A stretch of 15,722 bases of DNA. It comes from Crocinitomicaceae bacterium (GTDB lineage: Bacteria > Bacteroidota > Bacteroidia > Flavobacteriales_D > Crocinitomicaceae). Each line of letters opens with the position of its first letter. Position 1 is the first letter of the stretch. Below are positions 13,606-15,722 of this stretch, one piece after another. The notes under the pieces are model-generated. The model did not search any database. It was not told where the DNA came from and saw only the letters and a list, made by a program, of their open reading frames with translations. Both the position numbers and the translations under genes were made by a program. The stretch is from contig JABSPC010000395.1 in assembly GCA_013215515.1 (NCBI GenBank), positions 1 to 15,722 on the forward strand, given 5' to 3'.

Positions 13606-14261
13606 TCAAAGAGAACTTAAATAAAATCTTAGCTGAAATCCCTAAAGACGTCACTCTCGTTGCTGTTTCTAAAACAAAGCCAGCTTCAGACATTGAAGAA
13701 GCTTATGCTGCTGGACAAAGAGTTTTTGGCGAGAACAAGGTCCAAGAAATGGTTGAGAAAGAAGCCCTTCTCCCTAAGGATATTCAATGGCACCTAATTG
13801 GCCATGTACAGACGAATAAAGTGAAGTATGTTGCTCCATTCGTTAGTGTAATTCACGCAGTTGACAGTTTAAAACTGTTGATTGAAATTAATAAGCAAGC
13901 AAAAAAGAACGATAGAATTATAGAATGTATGCTTCAAATGCACATTGCAGAAGAGCAATCAAAATTCGGCATGAAATTCGATGAGATCATAGAGGTTTTC
14001 AACTCAAATAAGTTTGTAGAAATGCAGAACGTATCAATCATAGGATTAATGGGGATGGCAACATTTACGGACAACGAAGAACAAGTTAGAGAAGAGTTCT
14101 CTAATTTAGAAGGAGACTTTAACGTGGTAAAGAGTCACTTTTTCAAATTCAATGAAAACTTCAAACATATCTCAACAGGTATGAGTGGAGACTATAAAAT
14201 TGCAATAGAAGAAGGAAGCACAATGGTACGAATTGGAAGTTCAATATTTGGAGGAAGATGA
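13602..14261 (+). CDS. yggS: YggS/PROSC family PLP homeostasis protein
   Basis: The product has 219 residues, within the family range. YggS binds PLP in the cytoplasm and keeps vitamin B6 and amino-acid pools balanced; it has no known catalytic activity. It is a single alanine-racemase-like TIM barrel. Visible features are the PLP lysine K24 in VAVSKTKP, then FGENKVQEM, WHLIGHVQTNK, VIHAVDSLKL, EEQSKFGM, GLMGMATF and the C-terminal STGMSGDYKIAIEEGSTMVRIGSSIFG block that binds phosphate. Its ATG lies in the stop of the 51-codon ORF and its stop overlaps the start of the DUF1684 gene by 4 nt (ATGA), so translation of all three is probably coupled. Confidence 0.93.
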   Translation: MIKENLNKILAEIPKDVTLVAVSKTKPASDIEEAYAAGQRVFGENKVQEMVEKEALLPKDIQWHLIGHVQTNKVKYVAPFVSVIHAVDSLKLLIEINKQAKKNDRIIECMLQMHIAEEQSKFGMKFDEIIEVFNSNKFVEMQNVSIIGLMGMATFTDNEEQVREEFSNLEGDFNVVKSHFFKFNENFKHISTGMSGDYKIAIEEGSTMVRIGSSIFGGR

Positions 14262-14857
14262 AAAATTTAATAGCAGCTGTAATAGCCATTTTCTTTATTG
14301 GAAGTGCTCAAGGACAAATGACGGCATCTGAAATGAAAGAACACAGAAGCGCGCATAAAACGTACCTGCTTGACACGAATAGCCACTGGCTAAATAAAGA
14401 AGAAGTTGAAAACTTTCAAGGTTTGGACTATTTCGATTTTGATAGCACCTATCAAATAAATGTTGTCTTCACAAAAGACAAAGGAAAGAAATTCGAAATG
14501 CCAACCTCTACAGCTAGATTACCAGTCTATAGAAGATATGGATATATTGACTTTATGATTGATTCAGCCGCCTGTAGACTTACAGTTTATCAAAATGTTG
14601 CCGCGAGTAAAAAGAAAGAAAACAAAAAATATTTATTCATTCCATTTAAGGATAAAACCACACGAGAATCGACATATGGAGGTGGACGTTTTTTAGATTT
14701 CGAAATTCCTGAAAACGAAAATATAGTCTTGGATTTTAATTTATCGTACAACCCATACTGTGCATATACGACTAATAGTTCTTGTCCAATTCCACCAGAT
14801 GAGAACATCTTAAAAATTGAGATTAATGCTGGTGAAAAGACACCGCTGGGACATTAG
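14258..14857 (+). CDS. Secreted DUF1684 family protein
   Basis: The product has 199 residues. An N-terminal signal peptide MKNLIAAVIAIFFIGSAQG is followed by QMTASEMKEHRSAHKTYLL. The DUF1684 core is recognisable from GRFLDFEIP (in a YGGGRFLDFEIPENENIVLDFN stretch), then LSYNPYCAYTTNSSCPIPPDENIL, with the conserved Asn-Pro, Cys and Pro-Pro residues of this family. The two cysteines in that stretch (CAY...SCP) may be paired once exported. The family has no known function; the protein is expected in the periplasm or at the outer face. Its ATG overlaps the yggS stop by 4 nt, so it is made from the same transcript, although I know of no functional link with PLP homeostasis. Confidence 0.85.
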   Translation: MKNLIAAVIAIFFIGSAQGQMTASEMKEHRSAHKTYLLDTNSHWLNKEEVENFQGLDYFDFDSTYQINVVFTKDKGKKFEMPTSTARLPVYRRYGYIDFMIDSAACRLTVYQNVAASKKKENKKYLFIPFKDKTTRESTYGGGRFLDFEIPENENIVLDFNLSYNPYCAYTTNSSCPIPPDENILKIEINAGEKTPLGH

Positions 14858-14884
14858 CACTCCTAAAAGTGAAACAAATTAAGC

Positions 14885-14892
14885 TATCTTTG
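14885..14892 (+). promoter_or_regulatory. Candidate -7 element of the barrel gene at 14911
   Basis: TATCTTTG is an exact TAnnTTTG match ending 18 bp before the ATG. No TTG is seen at the -33 position. The leader would be about 12 nt. Confidence 0.45.
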
Positions 14893-14910
14893 TTATAATA
14901 AGAATTAAGC

Positions 14911-15603
14911 ATGTTGAAGAACCTATTTCTTGCCTCTATAATACTCATCTCCTTTGGTGCTTATGCACAACCATATAAGACTATAAAGCCTTTCAAACCA
15001 TACAAGTGGATGATTGGATTGCATTGGACGGCTGTTGAAGATGATGGAAATAAATTCGGAAACATTTTTGACATCGCGAATTCTTGGAATATTAAACCGT
15101 TCCCAACGCGCTTCACATTAGATAGATATTTGGTTTATGGTTGGAGTATTGAAATGACCGCATCTTATGCCGCTTATACTCCCTCTAAACTTGTAAATGA
15201 TTCTACTGGACGCGAAGGAATTAACGTATCAATTGATTTCAATGCAAAATATAGTTTCTACAATTTGTATGCACCTCGTGCCAGATGGATTGATCCCTAT
15301 TTAATTGCAGGAGTGGGCTTCACATATAGAACTGGAACTGCTGATCCTTATGTTCCCACTGTCAATATTGGTGGCGGAGTAAACTTCTGGATTGCAAATT
15401 GGTTCGGAGTTCAACTATCGTCATGTGCTAAATTTGCTGTTTACCCAACATTTTGGAATACGAAAAGTAATTACCTACAGCACAATGCTGGCTTGGTTTT
15501 CAGAACTCCAGACAATGCGAAGTATAAAAATACAAATAGAAAGAAACAGCACAAGTGGACAAAGAAACAACCTAAGAAGCTCAAGCGTAAAAGAGGACAT
15601 TAA
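14911..15603 (+). CDS. Outer-membrane beta-barrel protein with basic C-terminal tail
   Basis: The product has 230 residues. A signal peptide MLKNLFLASIILISFGAYA precedes QPYK. The mature part resembles the N-terminal barrel of Bacteroidota OmpA-like porins: RFTLDRYLVYGWSIEMTASY, FNAKYSFYNLYAPRARWIDPY, LIAGVGFTYRTG, NIGGGVNFWIANWFGVQLSS and YLQHNAGLVFR, which should be the last strand. No OmpA peptidoglycan-binding domain follows. Instead about 30 residues rich in Lys, Arg and Gln (KKQHKWTKKQPKKLKRKRGH at the end) extend beyond the barrel, probably into the periplasm. The stop codon overlaps the stop of mnmD on the other strand (TTAA at 15600-15603). Barrel location is likely; function is unknown. 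Confidence 0.8.
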   Translation: MLKNLFLASIILISFGAYAQPYKTIKPFKPYKWMIGLHWTAVEDDGNKFGNIFDIANSWNIKPFPTRFTLDRYLVYGWSIEMTASYAAYTPSKLVNDSTGREGINVSIDFNAKYSFYNLYAPRARWIDPYLIAGVGFTYRTGTADPYVPTVNIGGGVNFWIANWFGVQLSSCAKFAVYPTFWNTKSNYLQHNAGLVFRTPDNAKYKNTNRKKQHKWTKKQPKKLKRKRGH

Positions 15604-15722
15604 GCGTTTTTAATTCCAATCGTCATTTCTCGTTTTCCGGGAGGTCCAGGTCTTGCTTCCACAGTAAATCCAATTGCTTTCAAATCGCGTTTAAATTGTC
15701 CCATTGCACAATACGTAACGAA
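15600..15722 (-). CDS. mnmD: tRNA (mnm5s2U34)-methyltransferase MnmD, C-terminal end (5' part outside window)
   Basis: The minus strand from the window edge gives 40 residues and a TAA stop (15602-15600): FVTYCAMGQFKRDLKAIGF then TVEARPGPPGKREMTIGIKNA. This is the characteristic end of MnmD or of the MnmC methyltransferase domain, with the VTYCA(K) segment, a basic helix and the closing PGPPGKREM motif. The enzyme uses SAM for the last methylation making mnm5s2U at the wobble position of some tRNAs. Bacteroidota usually have the stand-alone methyltransferase rather than fused MnmC. Only a fragment is seen, but the PGPPGKREM end is very specific. Confidence 0.82.
   Translation of the reverse strand, partial: FVTYCAMGQFKRDLKAIGFTVEARPGPPGKREMTIGIKNA

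Noticed and set aside
1..15722. CRISPR array, tRNA, rRNA, insertion sequence or prophage
   Set aside because: I found no regularly spaced repeats, no cloverleaf or rRNA-like segment, and no transposase, integrase or phage structural gene.

Overview
The window looks like a chromosomal segment of a Bacteroidota member, most likely Flavobacteriia (Crocinitomicaceae or Cryomorphaceae-like). The DNA is AT-rich. The promoters read TTG-N19/20-TAnnTTTG, the Bacteroidota sigma-A type, and leaders are short and A-rich without strong Shine-Dalgarno sites. Several proteins have typical Bacteroidota forms: a RecQ with a zinc motif but no HRDC domain, a small ribosomal THX protein, an XRE-S24 regulator, a DUF1684 lipoprotein-like protein and secreted beta-barrel proteins. 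I see no rRNA, tRNA, CRISPR array, transposase or phage gene. This is housekeeping plus lightly annotated chromosome, not an obvious mobile island.

Layout. Positions 1-807 (+) hold the C-terminal part of RecQ. It converges on a minus-strand cluster (2667 down to 838): a self-cleaving XRE/LexA-like regulator, a small unknown gene broken by a one-base shift in a 7-bp A/T run, and a membrane-tethered VOC protein. A second minus-strand operon (4949 down to 2741) encodes an unknown soluble protein, an orphan ABC ATPase and a YihY/BrkB membrane protein, with 1- and 4-nt overlaps. A secreted barrel-like protein (5818 down to 5012) follows. After a 354-bp divergent intergenic region, the plus strand carries an RlmI-like 23S rRNA methyltransferase (TTG start), a MATE exporter and fmt, closely packed. 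Next come HU with its own well-formed promoter and terminator, trmH, and a THX ribosomal protein with a histone-H1-like tail and terminator. Then follow serC-serA, a 317-bp gap holding a long inverted repeat and a 51-codon ORF that looks like the start of a lost DUF1015 gene, yggS, a DUF1684 gene and an outer-membrane barrel gene. The last 123 bp are the 3' end of mnmD on the minus strand, overlapping the barrel gene tail to tail.

How the genes work together. Much of the plus strand serves translation and nucleoid upkeep: rRNA and tRNA methylation (RlmI-like, TrmH, MnmD), initiator tRNA formylation (Fmt), THX and HU. SerC and SerA catalyse the first two steps of serine synthesis from 3-phosphoglycerate, and SerC with YggS uses or manages PLP. 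The most interesting points are: two tandem DnaA-box-like repeats exactly 20 bp apart plus an inverted repeat over the -35-like element of the HU gene; a THX core fused to an H1-like tail; the probable DUF1015 relic between serA and yggS; the long hairpin after serA; a promoter whose spacer holds a palindrome ahead of the S24 regulator; and an ABC ATPase translationally coupled to a BrkB protein.
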